A DNA stretch of 64,000 nucleotides from Halanaerobiales bacterium (GTDB lineage Bacteria > Bacillota > Halanaerobiia > Halanaerobiales > DTU029): contig JAKSCG010000093.1 of assembly GCA_022360715.1 (NCBI GenBank), positions 1-64,000 on the forward strand. The letters are read 5' to 3'. How positions within the stretch are numbered: the stretch's first letter is position 1; each line of letters starts with the position of its first letter. The position numbers were made by a program, and so were the translations under genes. The notes under the pieces were generated by a model, which was not told the DNA's origin, did no database searches, and saw only the letters and a list, made by a program, of their open reading frames with translations. Of the stretch, positions 46,499 through 55,770 are shown piece by piece.

Positions 46499-47632
46499 TC
46501 ACTGCTCATTAAAATAACTGATCATCCAGTGCCAAAATCTTAAAAAAATCGAATTATAATTTAAATCATTCTGGGCAATTAAATCAGTCCGATTCAACAG
46601 CCGGTCATCGACCGATATTTGGAGTGAGCCGACCAGCTCCCCTTTCATTATCGGTAATTCCAGCTCTGACTTTATATACAACTCTTTTTTGACGATCGTT
46701 CGATCTCCTTGTGGTACCAATACTGTAATCGGGCTTTCGGTAATCAGCCCCAGTCTTCCCTCGCGGGAACCGGCCCAGTCAATTTCATGAATAAGTTCAC
46801 CTTTTTCCAGCAGGGTTACCTGTTTAAAATGATCCAGTCCATAATCCAGTAAATTCCTGCTCTCCAACCAATCATTGGAAGAATTAAGCAGTACTGCTAC
46901 TACCTCCCGGTTATCTCTACCGGCCGAAGCGATTAAGCAACGTCCGGCCGCCCTGGTATAGCCTGTCTTTCCTCCGCTTATATCAGAATATCGCCACAGC
47001 AGTTTATTATGGTTTCTTAATCCTCTACCCCAGTCATTGCCAGCCCAGGAGATCGTCTTATATTTAGTAGCCGTAATCCTTCGAAAGACTTCATTATTCA
47101 TGGCATAACACATTATCATTGCCAGATCATAGGCTGTTGAATAATGGTCAGCCTGAGGTAGTCCGTGGGGATTAACAAAATTGCTGTTCTGTGCGCCCAT
47201 TTCCCTGGCCCGCCGGTTCATTAAATCACAAAATTTTTCTACTGTCCCGGCAATATGTTCGGCTACGGCGACTGAGGCGTCATTACCGGAAGAAAGCATT
47301 ATTCCGTATAATAATTCTTCCAGACTAATTTTCTCTCCTTCTGCTAAGTAAATTGAAGACCCCTCCTGATAAACTGCCCGACGGCTAACTGTTACCAGCT
47401 CTTCCGGCGCCGCCTCTTCCAATGCAATAATTGTGGTTAATATTTTAGTTATACTGGCGGGAGGACGACGGAGATGCATGTGCTTATTGTATAAGACCTG
47501 CCCGCTTGCCAGGTCAAGAACGGCTGCCGCTGTAGCAGAGACCATCGGCAGTTGCTCTGTCCTGCCTATTCCGTTAATAAACAGGAGGATCACGAAAGTA
47601 ATACTTAAAAAGCGCAACTTCTTTTTTTTCAT
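46499..47632 (-). CDS. dacF: D-alanyl-D-alanine carboxypeptidase (DacF/DacB-like)
   Basis: A penicillin-binding protein of the S11 family that trims peptidoglycan stem peptides. All three active-site motifs are present: SITK (about 60-63), SGN (about 114-116) and KTG in GGKTGYT (about 222-228). A Sec signal peptide (KKKKLRFLSITFVILLFI) starts the chain, and an amphipathic C-terminus (IFLRFWHWMISYF) could anchor it to the membrane. ATG 47632 follows GGTGAG. In many spore formers the gene beside ytfJ is the sporulation carboxypeptidase; that role is inferred. Confidence 0.92.
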   Translation of the reverse strand: MKKKKLRFLSITFVILLFINGIGRTEQLPMVSATAAAVLDLASGQVLYNKHMHLRRPPASITKILTTIIALEEAAPEELVTVSRRAVYQEGSSIYLAEGEKISLEELLYGIMLSSGNDASVAVAEHIAGTVEKFCDLMNRRAREMGAQNSNFVNPHGLPQADHYSTAYDLAMIMCYAMNNEVFRRITATKYKTISWAGNDWGRGLRNHNKLLWRYSDISGGKTGYTRAAGRCLIASAGRDNREVVAVLLNSSNDWLESRNLLDYGLDHFKQVTLLEKGELIHEIDWAGSREGRLGLITESPITVLVPQGDRTIVKKELYIKSELELPIMKGELVGSLQISVDDRLLNRTDLIAQNDLNYNSIFLRFWHWMISYFNEQ

Positions 47633-47841
47633 ATTCTCACCCATTTGTGAAGTTATTACTTTTTAAGTATATGCACCATGGACAGGAATTATTAATCGAT
47701 CCAAGATTAGTGCTTTGTTTGAACCAAAACCCTTTTTAAGTAAATGAGATCAGTCTCCTGCTCCTTGAGAAAATCTCCTCCTCCCCTGACCGGGCCTTTT
47801 TTATAATTCGCTATTTTTTAGTAATCTCCTGCTGCTTATCT
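47633..47841. other. Intergenic region between ytfJ and dacF
   Basis: About 210 bp between the ytfJ stop and the carboxypeptidase start. I see no convincing hairpin terminator or consensus promoter. Read on the minus strand it contains several purine-rich AGGAG stretches but no open frame of note. A sporulation-sigma promoter could be hidden here. Confidence 0.5.
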
Positions 47842-48237
47842 TTATCGACTTCGCCCGTTCAGGAGCTCTTTAATCTGTTGGAGCAATTCCGGAGCAATAT
47901 TGACCAATCTTTCGGCCACGGCATTACTGGAAACCGGTAATAGTCGAACCTGTTCTTTATTAACCACCAGAAAGGCCATCGGATTCAACATCACTCCTGC
48001 CCCACTACCACCCGCAAACGGTTTAGCTCCATTTCCGTTATCATCTTTTTTGGCTTTACCGCCCGACATAATCTCCCCACCCCCGGCCGCAAAACCAAAA
48101 CTAACTCTGGAAATAGGAATAATTACACTCCCATCAGGCGTTTCTACCGGATCGCCGACAATTGTATTGACATCAACCATGCTTTTAATATTACTCATTG
48201 CCGTATCCATTAACTTTTCAATTGGATGTTCGCCCAT
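47842..48237 (-). CDS. ytfJ: GerW-family sporulation protein YtfJ
   Basis: The 131-residue protein matches YtfJ/GerW: VGDPVETPDGSVIIPISRV (about 28-46), SFGFAAGGGE, a glycine-rich stretch and a C-terminal GVMLNPMAFLVV block. It is a spore-associated protein needed for germination with certain nutrients in Bacillus. Its start lies 28 bp inside the upstream DUF2953 gene, as with the ytfI-ytfJ pair. Its presence suggests a spore former or a descendant of one. Confidence 0.93.
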   Translation of the reverse strand: MGEHPIEKLMDTAMSNIKSMVDVNTIVGDPVETPDGSVIIPISRVSFGFAAGGGEIMSGGKAKKDDNGNGAKPFAGGSGAGVMLNPMAFLVVNKEQVRLLPVSSNAVAERLVNIAPELLQQIKELLNGRSR

Positions 48238-48878
48238 TTTTTAGAACCCCCTTTTATTTTATAGATCATAACCCGTATCACCGTTAATATAATATTGCCG
48301 ATTAATACGGAAAATATACCATTAAACCGGAGCAATAATATCTCCTGTTTAAAGTTAGGTTTAACCGAAATAAGCGGTTCTTCGACAAAATCGATCTTTA
48401 ATTCAAGTGAGCGAAGCAGCATCCCGAGTATTGCCCAGATCAAACCGTTGGAGATTCCGGTTAAAGCCGGATCGGCCCAACCAAATTCTATTTCCCACCC
48501 CATTCTTTGGCATTTGATTTTCAGGGTTTTAAAAATGAGATCACTTAATTTAAAATCAAAAGCTGATCCCAATATTTTTTTGAGCTTATTCAGTTTGAGC
48601 TGCCGCCAGTTGATCTCTTTTTCCAAGGAGATTACTCGATGGCCGGGCCAGATTTTAAAAATAAGCGAATCAATCTTGACCCAAAATTCGGTAAGCAGTT
48701 TTAAAAGACTGCTCCGGATCAAGGGTATTCTGATCCTTATTCCTAAAAACCTAAGCAGGGGATATACATCCAGTTTAAAGCTGTCATCTTCAGCCTGGCG
48801 TTTATAGTCAATCTTAATCTCCAGTGGCAAAAAAATTAATAACAAAAAAAGGAGAATTATTATGATAAGTAAGATCAT
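48210..48878 (-). CDS. ytfI: DUF2953-family membrane protein YtfI
   Basis: The N-terminal 20 residues form a transmembrane segment (ILLIIIILLFLLLIFLPLE), and a second hydrophobic helix lies near the C-terminus (IFSVLIGNIILTVIRVMI). The middle has the DUF2953 pattern ending in a FGWADPALTG segment. Function unknown; the gene is often paired with ytfJ in spore formers, as here. ATG 48878 is favoured over GTG 48893 because GGGGTG precedes it. Confidence 0.88.
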   Translation of the reverse strand: MILLIIIILLFLLLIFLPLEIKIDYKRQAEDDSFKLDVYPLLRFLGIRIRIPLIRSSLLKLLTEFWVKIDSLIFKIWPGHRVISLEKEINWRQLKLNKLKKILGSAFDFKLSDLIFKTLKIKCQRMGWEIEFGWADPALTGISNGLIWAILGMLLRSLELKIDFVEEPLISVKPNFKQEILLLRFNGIFSVLIGNIILTVIRVMIYKIKGGSKKWANIQLKS

Positions 48879-48928
48879 TATCCCACACCCCACTTACTTA
48901 CCTTTATTAATTCCCGACTGAAAAGAAT

Positions 48929-48937
48929 ATTATACCA
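48929..48937 (-). promoter_or_regulatory. Extended -10 promoter before ytfI
   Basis: TGGTATAAT on the minus strand fits an extended -10 (TGnTATAAT). No good -35 lies at the usual distance. It is placed at the border between the sugar island and the ytfI-ytfJ genes, so it would give them transcription independent of the island. Confidence 0.45.
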
Positions 48938-48968
48938 GATTATAGATTATTTATGTTCACGAAGATAA

Positions 48969-49793
48969 TTACCCCTTCATCATACCTTCCGTAAAAGTAC
49001 TAATAAATTGTTTAAAAAAAATTATAAACAGAAAGACTACCGGCAAAGAAACCATTACCGATGCAGCCATAATTGCTCCCCAATTCACCCCATATTGTCC
49101 AATAAAATTGGCAATCCCAATCGGAACTGTTCTAACACTTTTCGAATTGGTAAAACTGAGGGCAAAAAGGAATTCCTGCCAGGCGACAATAAACGAGTAA
49201 ATACCTGTTGCAAAAATTGCCGGAGTTGAAACAGGAATTACCACTCTAAGTAATGCTTGAAAACGGGTACAACCATCAACCATGGCAACCTCTTCCAATT
49301 CTCTGGGTATACTGGCCAAAAATCCTCTGATTAACCAGGTAGTCAATGGAATTGTGAACATTAAATAGGTCAAAATCAATCCCGGATAGGTATCCAGTAA
49401 ATTCATCCTAGATAACAGCATATATAAAGGGACCAGTAACACCGCCAGAGGTAACATCTGACTAAATAAAATTGCCACCGAAAAAATACTTTTCCCTTTA
49501 AACTTAAATCGAGCAAAGCCATATCCGCCTAATACTGCTATCCCCAAAGAGAACAGTGTTGTTAGACCGGCCACGATGATACTATTCCAAAAATAACGAA
49601 GCATATGGGTATCAAACAAAACATACTTATAATGCTCAAAAGTAAGTGCGGTTAGCCCAAATTGTGGTGGCATCGAGTATATTTCTCCAGCCGGTTTTAA
49701 CGAACTACTGATCATCCATAAAATTGGCAGGATACTAAAAAAGATAAAGAATAAAATTAAAATAAAGCTTGCAAAACCGATTATTTTTTTCAC
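48969..49793 (-). CDS. Carbohydrate ABC transporter permease, MalG-type (system 1)
   Basis: A 274-residue inner-membrane permease with about six transmembrane helices. The cytoplasmic EAA loop IPRELEEVAMVDGCTRFQAL (about 157-176) contacts the ATPase. It is the CUT1-family partner of the adjacent MalF-type protein; its GTG start overlaps that gene by four bases. Last gene of the island operon. No ATPase gene is near. Confidence 0.93.
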   Translation of the reverse strand: MKKIIGFASFILILFFIFFSILPILWMISSSLKPAGEIYSMPPQFGLTALTFEHYKYVLFDTHMLRYFWNSIIVAGLTTLFSLGIAVLGGYGFARFKFKGKSIFSVAILFSQMLPLAVLLVPLYMLLSRMNLLDTYPGLILTYLMFTIPLTTWLIRGFLASIPRELEEVAMVDGCTRFQALLRVVIPVSTPAIFATGIYSFIVAWQEFLFALSFTNSKSVRTVPIGIANFIGQYGVNWGAIMAASVMVSLPVVFLFIIFFKQFISTFTEGMMKG

Positions 49794-50662
49794 CTTGATT
49801 CCTCTCTCCAGTTATAAGTGTAATATAAGTATACTATGGAAAAGATCAACATCATAGCAAACAAAACTAAGGCCTCTGAAGCGGCTTGACCAAACATCAT
49901 ATTTTTTAACGCATCACGGTATATTTTTAAGCCGATTATTTCAGAACTTCGGGCCGGTCCTCCCCCGGTCATGGCATAAATAAATGTAAAGGAATTAAAT
50001 GCCCAGATCGATAATAATAATGTTAAAACAGATAATATACTTCTGATCATCGGTAACGTAATATGAAAGAAAATTTGCCAGAAGTTACCCCCATCAATAT
50101 GGGCTGCTTCGTAGACCGATTTCGGAATAGCCTGCAATCTAGCTAAAATCATTAAAGCGACAAACGGATACATTTTCCATACATTAACTACTATTACCGC
50201 AGCCAAAGCCAAATCCGGATCACCCAGCCATAAAATTGATTTAAAACCAAATAACGAAAAAATATAATTAATCAAACCAAAATCTGGATGATACAGCCAG
50301 CGCCAACTTGCTGCTGCCGCAATTCCCGGAACAATCCACGGCAACATGATAATTGTCTGAATAACTCTCTTTCCATAATTAATCCGCCATAGTAATAAAG
50401 CGGCAATCAGTCCCAACAAAATCTGGAAAAAAACTGACCCAATCGTCCACACTATTGTATTTTTAAACCCGGCAATAAAACTTTGATCATTAAATAATTT
50501 TATATAATTATTTAACCCGACAAAATTTAAGTCTGGCGAATAAATACTGGACTGGTGAAAAGAAAGATAAATATTATAGACCAGAGGGAACAAAACGATA
50601 AATGCAATGATTAACAGAACCGGCAATATATAAATAATCCCTTTTTCATAACCCCATTTCAT
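49790..50662 (-). CDS. Carbohydrate ABC transporter permease, MalF-type (system 1)
   Basis: A 290-residue permease with about six helices. The EAA loop IPKSVYEAAHIDGGNFWQIF lies in the last third, followed by FTFIYAMTGGGPARSSE, typical of MalF/UgpA-like proteins. ATG 50662 with AAGGAGAG upstream is clearly better than the first in-frame start at 50722, which lies inside the stem-loop at 50701-50735. Confidence 0.93.
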   Translation of the reverse strand: MKWGYEKGIIYILPVLLIIAFIVLFPLVYNIYLSFHQSSIYSPDLNFVGLNNYIKLFNDQSFIAGFKNTIVWTIGSVFFQILLGLIAALLLWRINYGKRVIQTIIMLPWIVPGIAAAASWRWLYHPDFGLINYIFSLFGFKSILWLGDPDLALAAVIVVNVWKMYPFVALMILARLQAIPKSVYEAAHIDGGNFWQIFFHITLPMIRSILSVLTLLLSIWAFNSFTFIYAMTGGGPARSSEIIGLKIYRDALKNMMFGQAASEALVLFAMMLIFSIVYLYYTYNWREESR

Positions 50663-50700
50663 TTGAACTCTCCTTAATAACCTTAATATGTTATTGTGCT

Positions 50701-50735
50701 GAGAAGAAGAAAGTAAACTCACCTTTCTTCTTCTC
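50701..50735 (-). promoter_or_regulatory. Stem-loop between binding-protein and permease genes (system 1)
   Basis: A perfect 13-bp stem (GAGAAGAAGAAAG with its complement) around a 9-nt loop, 16 bp past the binding-protein stop codon. There is no T-run, so it is more likely an mRNA-stabilising or processing hairpin that raises binding-protein expression than a full terminator. Confidence 0.65.
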
Positions 50736-50751
50736 GCTCATAATAAATAAG

Positions 50752-52005
50752 TTATCGATTTATTATCTCTTCAATTCTTATGGCGGCGTCATCCATTGCT
50801 TTTTGAACCCCTTTTCTTCCGATCAGAATATTTTGTATTTCTTCGGCAATGATAGTTTTAGCCTGCTGCTTATAGGGAATATTAATTAAAATCCCGTAAT
50901 TAAGCTGTTCTTTGTTAACTAAATATAATGGATCTGTCTCATATTTCTTATTAATGTACTGAGACTTATAGGCGGCAGCTCTGGCCGGAAGTGCAATGGT
51001 TAATCTCGCCATATTATCAGCCCGGCTTAAAAATTCAATAAATTTAAAGGCTGACTCCGGACTTTCGGCATCTTTGGTTATGGTCAGGTTCCACCCCCCC
51101 ATTAAAACCGTGCGCTTCCCGGTTGTGGGATTTTTCGGTAATAAGGCGGTACCTAAATTGATCTCCGTTTGATTTAACACCTGCGGAATATTATATTGTC
51201 CCCCCATCACCATGGCAATTTTTCCCTCTTTAAATAATTCCATAATACTTTCTGCATCATTTTGGATATTACTTTTTGGTTCAACCTGATATTTTGTGTA
51301 TAACTCGGTAACCCATTTGATGGCATCAACAGCCGGTTTCTGGTTGATGACCGCCTCAGTTTTACTATTATTTAATATTGAGCCATTATTTTGATAAACA
51401 AATGGTAATACTCGAGTAGCCAGATTAAGGGGTTCACCGGCAGTAATCAGACCCGAACCATAAATTCCGTCGACTTTTTTTGTCAGCTGGATCGCATAAT
51501 CTAAATATTGATTCCAGTCTTGCGGGGGTTGTTCGGGGTCCAGGCCGGCTTTGACAAACAGATCCTTATTATAAAATAAAGCAATACAGTCGCTTCGATA
51601 GGGAATACCATACACTGCATCTTCAATTACCCCGGTATTCCAAGCTCCGGCCATCCAATCACCAAAATCGGTTGACGAATTATTAATAAATTGATCTAAT
51701 GGAAGCAAAAAGCCGGCTTTAGACCATTCGTATCCCCATCCTACGGCAATACTTAAGATATCGGGAGCATTACCGGTTTTTAGGGCAATTAGATATTTCC
51801 CATGCATCCCGTCCCAGGGGATAAAGCTAGTTTTAATCTTTATTCCCGGGTTCTGTTCTTCGAATTCTTGAACCAACTGAGTAGCAGCCTTTTCTTGCCA
51901 TGTACCCATCCACCATTCAAGTGTTTCAGCCATAGCGGAAAATGTGAACAGACTGATCAATAACAAAGCACTTCCCAACACAATACTAAACCTAATCTTT
52001 TTCAT
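50752..52005 (-). CDS. Sugar ABC transporter binding protein (system 1)
   Basis: A family-1 extracellular solute-binding protein. It has a Sec signal peptide ending FSAMAETLEWW (AxA cleavage, no lipobox Cys), then EEQNPGIKIKTSFIPWDGM, typical of sugar-binding proteins. The mature part of about 390 residues should bind a sugar or oligosaccharide; the ligand cannot be read. Absence of a lipid anchor suggests a true periplasm. ATG 52005 follows AGGAGG at good spacing. Confidence 0.92.
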   Translation of the reverse strand: MKKIRFSIVLGSALLLISLFTFSAMAETLEWWMGTWQEKAATQLVQEFEEQNPGIKIKTSFIPWDGMHGKYLIALKTGNAPDILSIAVGWGYEWSKAGFLLPLDQFINNSSTDFGDWMAGAWNTGVIEDAVYGIPYRSDCIALFYNKDLFVKAGLDPEQPPQDWNQYLDYAIQLTKKVDGIYGSGLITAGEPLNLATRVLPFVYQNNGSILNNSKTEAVINQKPAVDAIKWVTELYTKYQVEPKSNIQNDAESIMELFKEGKIAMVMGGQYNIPQVLNQTEINLGTALLPKNPTTGKRTVLMGGWNLTITKDAESPESAFKFIEFLSRADNMARLTIALPARAAAYKSQYINKKYETDPLYLVNKEQLNYGILINIPYKQQAKTIIAEEIQNILIGRKGVQKAMDDAAIRIEEIINR

Positions 52006-52021
52006 TATCACCCTCCTTTTT

Positions 52022-52780
52022 TTATTCCCCTACTGATAAACCCCCGTCGACGATCAGCACATGTCCGGTAATATAAGATGCTTGCTCAGAAGCAAGGAAG
52101 ATAACCGCATTAGCGATGTCATCGGGTCTTCCTACTCTATTTAAAGGTATCCCCTTCATTTCAGCAGCATTTTCCTGTTGATCAATCCATGCTCCGGTGG
52201 ACGGTGTAGCGATTAACCCCGGTGCTACGGCGTTAACCCGGATATTATCTGTTGCATGATCTAAAGCCAGCGCTTTGGTTAAAGTAATGATACTCCCTTT
52301 CGAAACCGAGTAGGCGGTAAAACCTTTGGCACCTAGACCCATTGTTGAGCTGACATTAACAATCGAGCCTTGCTTGCGCTTAATCATCGCGGGAAGAAAA
52401 CCCTGAATACAGTAAATATAACTATACAAATTAATCTTAAACGTATTGCTTAGCTCTTCATTACTATGTTCTAAAATATTTCCACTTCTTAAATTAACAC
52501 CGACATTATTAACTAAAACATCAATAAACCCGGCTTTACCCAGTATTTGCTCAATTAAGTTATCGATATCTTGCTGACAGGAAAAATCAGTCCTGATGAA
52601 TTCTATTTTTTTATTACCGGTAAAGGAAGTGATATCTTTTTTGGTATTGATACCCATCTCTGAATTAATATCAGCAAAATATACGGTAGCACCTTCCAAT
52701 GCAAAAGCCTGAACAATGCCTTTTCCAATGCCGGACGCTCCACCTGATACCAAAACATTTTTGTTGTTAAATTTTTTCAT
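52022..52780 (-). CDS. Short-chain dehydrogenase/reductase
   Basis: A 252-residue classical SDR. The cofactor motif GGASGIGKG is at about 13-21, NNVG near 90-93, catalytic Ser in VNVSSTMG and YSVSK near 158-162. VDGGLSVGE closes the chain. It oxidises or reduces a hydroxyl group, probably on a sugar or sugar acid, with NAD(P). It lies between the enolase-superfamily gene and the system-1 binding protein, so it probably acts in the same sugar pathway. Confidence 0.9.
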   Translation of the reverse strand: MKKFNNKNVLVSGGASGIGKGIVQAFALEGATVYFADINSEMGINTKKDITSFTGNKKIEFIRTDFSCQQDIDNLIEQILGKAGFIDVLVNNVGVNLRSGNILEHSNEELSNTFKINLYSYIYCIQGFLPAMIKRKQGSIVNVSSTMGLGAKGFTAYSVSKGSIITLTKALALDHATDNIRVNAVAPGLIATPSTGAWIDQQENAAEMKGIPLNRVGRPDDIANAVIFLASEQASYITGHVLIVDGGLSVGE

Positions 52781-52800
52781 TAACGGTCCTTCCTTTTATA

Positions 52801-53922
52801 TTATCTATTTATATCTAAAAACCTAAGCTTATCCTGATCAACTTCAACACCCAAACCCGGTCCGTTAGGAATGAGATAAAATCCATCTTTAATCTGAACT
52901 CTTTCCTGAAGTACATCGTCTCCGTGGGCCTGGTAGGTACTATCCATCGGATAAGTAAAAGCAGGCATAGTACTGGTAGCATGTAATATTGCCGCTAATT
53001 TAACTCCCATATCCCAACCACAATGATGGGCTAATGGTAGGTCTGCTTCTTCCGCTATACTGGCTAGTCGCATTAGTTCACTGATCCCGCCCAAAGGTTC
53101 AAAATCTATAATCGCAATATCGATACAATCAGACTTAATCGCTTCCAATAAGTTATTGGGAATATAACAATCTTCATTGATTCCAATTGGGGTAGCGGTC
53201 CTTTCCCTTAACGACCTTAGATCTTTCAGCTTATTGACTTTAATTGGTTGTTCAATATACTGCAAATCATATTGCTCAACTTGTTTTAAGTATCTTAAAG
53301 CTTGCGGTGTATCATACCCCTGATTCATATCTACCCTTATCTCAAAATCTGGACCACCGGCTGCTCTCATCGCTTTGACCCTGGCCACATCAAAAACAAT
53401 ATTTTCTCCACCTTTGGTCTTTAAAGTTTTAAAGCCCGCTTCCTTAACCTGAATAACTTTATCTTTAGTCTCTTCCAGTCCCATAATGCCGAGAGCATAA
53501 GCAATCTCAATCTTATCTCTAAGCCGCCCTCCTAACAACTGGTATAACGGTTTATTTAAGCTCTTACCGATTATATCCCAACAGGCCACTTCGATCCCGG
53601 TTAAAAACGCTTTGGTATTTAATTGCGGATTATAAACAGGACTAAACTGATTGAGCATTTCCTTAATATTAAAAGGGTCCATTCCGATCACTATTGGTTT
53701 GATATATTCCTCCAGTAAGGTCTCCATAATCTGATGGGATATAATCGGATTCATTTCCCCCCAACCGGTTATTCCCTGATCGGTCGAAACCTTAAATATT
53801 GTACTACGGGCTTTCGTTGTTCCAATTTTATCTTGACTTCCTCGATATGGAGCAATACCCCCGTCCTGAAAAGGAATAACCGGAATTTCAACTGTAGTAA
53901 TCTCAATTTGATTTATTTTCAT
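52801..53922 (-). CDS. Enolase-superfamily enzyme, mandelate-racemase-like (sugar acid dehydratase?)
   Basis: The 373-residue protein has a capping domain (about 1-125) and a barrel with the KxK motif TLKTKGG (about 165-171). Metal ligands are in RVDMNQGY, YIEQP and INEDCY. A His-rich LAHHCGWDMG at the seventh strand could supply a base with an Asp of the sixth strand, as in the mandelate-racemase subgroup (acid-sugar dehydratases). The actual substrate is unknown. Neighbouring transport and SDR genes suggest a sugar acid or lactone. Confidence 0.85.
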   Translation of the reverse strand: MKINQIEITTVEIPVIPFQDGGIAPYRGSQDKIGTTKARSTIFKVSTDQGITGWGEMNPIISHQIMETLLEEYIKPIVIGMDPFNIKEMLNQFSPVYNPQLNTKAFLTGIEVACWDIIGKSLNKPLYQLLGGRLRDKIEIAYALGIMGLEETKDKVIQVKEAGFKTLKTKGGENIVFDVARVKAMRAAGGPDFEIRVDMNQGYDTPQALRYLKQVEQYDLQYIEQPIKVNKLKDLRSLRERTATPIGINEDCYIPNNLLEAIKSDCIDIAIIDFEPLGGISELMRLASIAEEADLPLAHHCGWDMGVKLAAILHATSTMPAFTYPMDSTYQAHGDDVLQERVQIKDGFYLIPNGPGLGVEVDQDKLRFLDINR

Positions 53923-53962
53923 TTTGCTCTCCCTCTTAGTGGTATTTTAGTTGAACTTTCAT

Positions 53963-54811
53963 CTACCCTTTAACAGCCCCTTGCGATAAACCCTGAACAA
54001 AGTGTTTCTGTAACCATAGAAAAAATATGATCACCGGTAAAGAAATTAAAGTAGCGGCAGCCATTGTACTTCCCCAATCAACTTCAAACATAATGGAAAA
54101 CTCCGTTAATCCAATCGGCAGCGTTCTTGCTGTTGCTGAAGATGTTAGGACTGAAGCAAGTACAAACTCATTCCATGACATAATAAAGGCGTAAATTCCT
54201 GTTGCGGCAATCCCGGGGGCGGCGATTGGTATAATTACTTTAAATAAAGCCTTTAAAGGTGAACAGCCATCAACTAAAGCTGCTTCTTCCAGTTCTTTCG
54301 GAATAGCTATAAAATAACTTCTTGTCATCCAGGTTACCAGAGGCATCGTCAGGATTAAATGAGCAAGAGCCAGTCCAAAAATTGAATCAAGCAAATTCAA
54401 CCGCAGCATTAAAAAATAGATCGGAATCATTAAAACCGTAAGGGGGAGCATTTGACTGAGCAGCATAAATAATGATAGACTTTTATTTCCCTTAAATTTG
54501 TATCGGGCAAAACCATATCCGGCAGCTCCCCCTAAAATTAACGAAAGCACAGTTGCTAACAGACCGGTTACCAAGCTGTTGATAAAGTATTTGGGAATAG
54601 CAGATGCAAACAGAACATTTGTATAATTTTGTAATGTAAGATTATTCGGTATCCAGCGCGACGGAATTGCAAAAATTTCTGAAGACGGCTTAATTGATGT
54701 GCTAATAATCCAGAGCAGTGGAAAAAGAACAAATCCTGCTAGAAAAATAAGCAATAGATATGTGATCAGCACCAATAACCTTTTTTGATAGCTTTTTTTG
54801 TTTGGCCTCAA
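53963..54811 (-). CDS. Carbohydrate ABC transporter permease, MalG-type (system 2)
   Basis: A 282-residue permease with about six helices and the EAA loop IPKELEEAALVDGCSPLKAL (about 168-187). It closely resembles the system-1 MalG-type protein, so the two importers probably arose by duplication. The start is TTG, supported by AAAGGAGG; the ribosome-binding site lies in the 3' end of the MalF-type gene just upstream. Confidence 0.92.
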   Translation of the reverse strand: MRPNKKSYQKRLLVLITYLLLIFLAGFVLFPLLWIISTSIKPSSEIFAIPSRWIPNNLTLQNYTNVLFASAIPKYFINSLVTGLLATVLSLILGGAAGYGFARYKFKGNKSLSLFMLLSQMLPLTVLMIPIYFLMLRLNLLDSIFGLALAHLILTMPLVTWMTRSYFIAIPKELEEAALVDGCSPLKALFKVIIPIAAPGIAATGIYAFIMSWNEFVLASVLTSSATARTLPIGLTEFSIMFEVDWGSTMAAATLISLPVIIFFLWLQKHFVQGLSQGAVKG

Positions 54812-54813
54812 AA

Positions 54814-55692
54814 TTATACCTCCTTTTTAGCTTGATAGACATAGCAGACTGCAAAGACCAAACTAATGCTTAATTGTAAAACTGCCGTGGCCGCAGCACC
54901 ATTAATATTAAAAGAACGGAACTTATCATAGATTGACAATGATAGAATTTGTGAACTCCCGGCTGGTCCACCCTGAGTAATTATCCAGATTAAGGCAAAT
55001 TCATTTAAAGACCATATTATCAAGATCAAGATAGTTATAAAAGCAACATCTTTTAATAAAGGCATAAAAATATAATAAAATTTAGTCAATCCGGCCGCTC
55101 CATCCAGTTCAGCCACTTCAGACAGCTCCTTGGGAATAGATTGAAGACCCGCACTAATCATTAGCATTGCAAAGGGAAAAGTAGCCCAAATCTGCACCAA
55201 GATAACCGTTCCCATCACCAGATTTGTGTTGCTCAACCAGCCTACCGGTTGACTAATCATACCAATTCTTTCCAACAAATGATTAAGCATACCAAAATCA
55301 TAACTATAAAGCCATTTCCAAACTGTCGCTTTAACTACTCCCGGGATGATCCATGATAACATCAAGACTGCTCGCCACAGTCCGGGCAGTTTAACAAAAT
55401 CTTGATTAAGGAGCAAAGCTGCCCCTGTACCAAGCAAAAACGCCAGCACCACCGTTCCCGAAGTCCAGATAAAGGTATTTTTTATTATTTGGGCAAATTG
55501 ATGGGACTGAAAAACATTGATAAAATTATTTAGACCGACAAATTCTGTAACATTAAAGCCGGACCGGACAAAGCTCAAATAGATAACTGCTAAAATTGGG
55601 TAGATAATTAGCAGGGCTATGACCATTACTCCAGGAGCTACAAAGGCATATCCCCTGCTTTCTCCTTTATTCAAATTAAGATTAAATTGCAC
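54814..55692 (-). CDS. Carbohydrate ABC transporter permease, MalF-type (system 2)
   Basis: A 292-residue permease with about six membrane helices. The EAA loop is IPKELSEVAELDGAAGLTKF, and FALIWIITQGGPAGSSQI marks the final region. The start codon is GTG. It follows a stem-loop after the binding-protein gene, the same layout as in system 1. Confidence 0.92.
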   Translation of the reverse strand: MQFNLNLNKGESRGYAFVAPGVMVIALLIIYPILAVIYLSFVRSGFNVTEFVGLNNFINVFQSHQFAQIIKNTFIWTSGTVVLAFLLGTGAALLLNQDFVKLPGLWRAVLMLSWIIPGVVKATVWKWLYSYDFGMLNHLLERIGMISQPVGWLSNTNLVMGTVILVQIWATFPFAMLMISAGLQSIPKELSEVAELDGAAGLTKFYYIFMPLLKDVAFITILILIIWSLNEFALIWIITQGGPAGSSQILSLSIYDKFRSFNINGAAATAVLQLSISLVFAVCYVYQAKKEV

Positions 55693-55724
55693 GGCAAGGA
55701 CTCACCACCTATTAGAAAAATACC

Positions 55725-55759
55725 AGCTTCCCAGAAAAGGAATAACTTTCTGGGAGGCT
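55725..55759 (-). promoter_or_regulatory. Stem-loop between binding-protein and permease genes (system 2)
   Basis: TCCCAGAAA pairs with TTTCTGGGA around a short loop, and flanking AGC/GCT bases extend the stem. The hairpin lies 12 bp after the binding-protein stop and has no T-run directly behind it. It matches in position the stem-loop of system 1 and probably shapes mRNA levels. Confidence 0.6.
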
Positions 55760-55770
55760 AGTGTTTATAG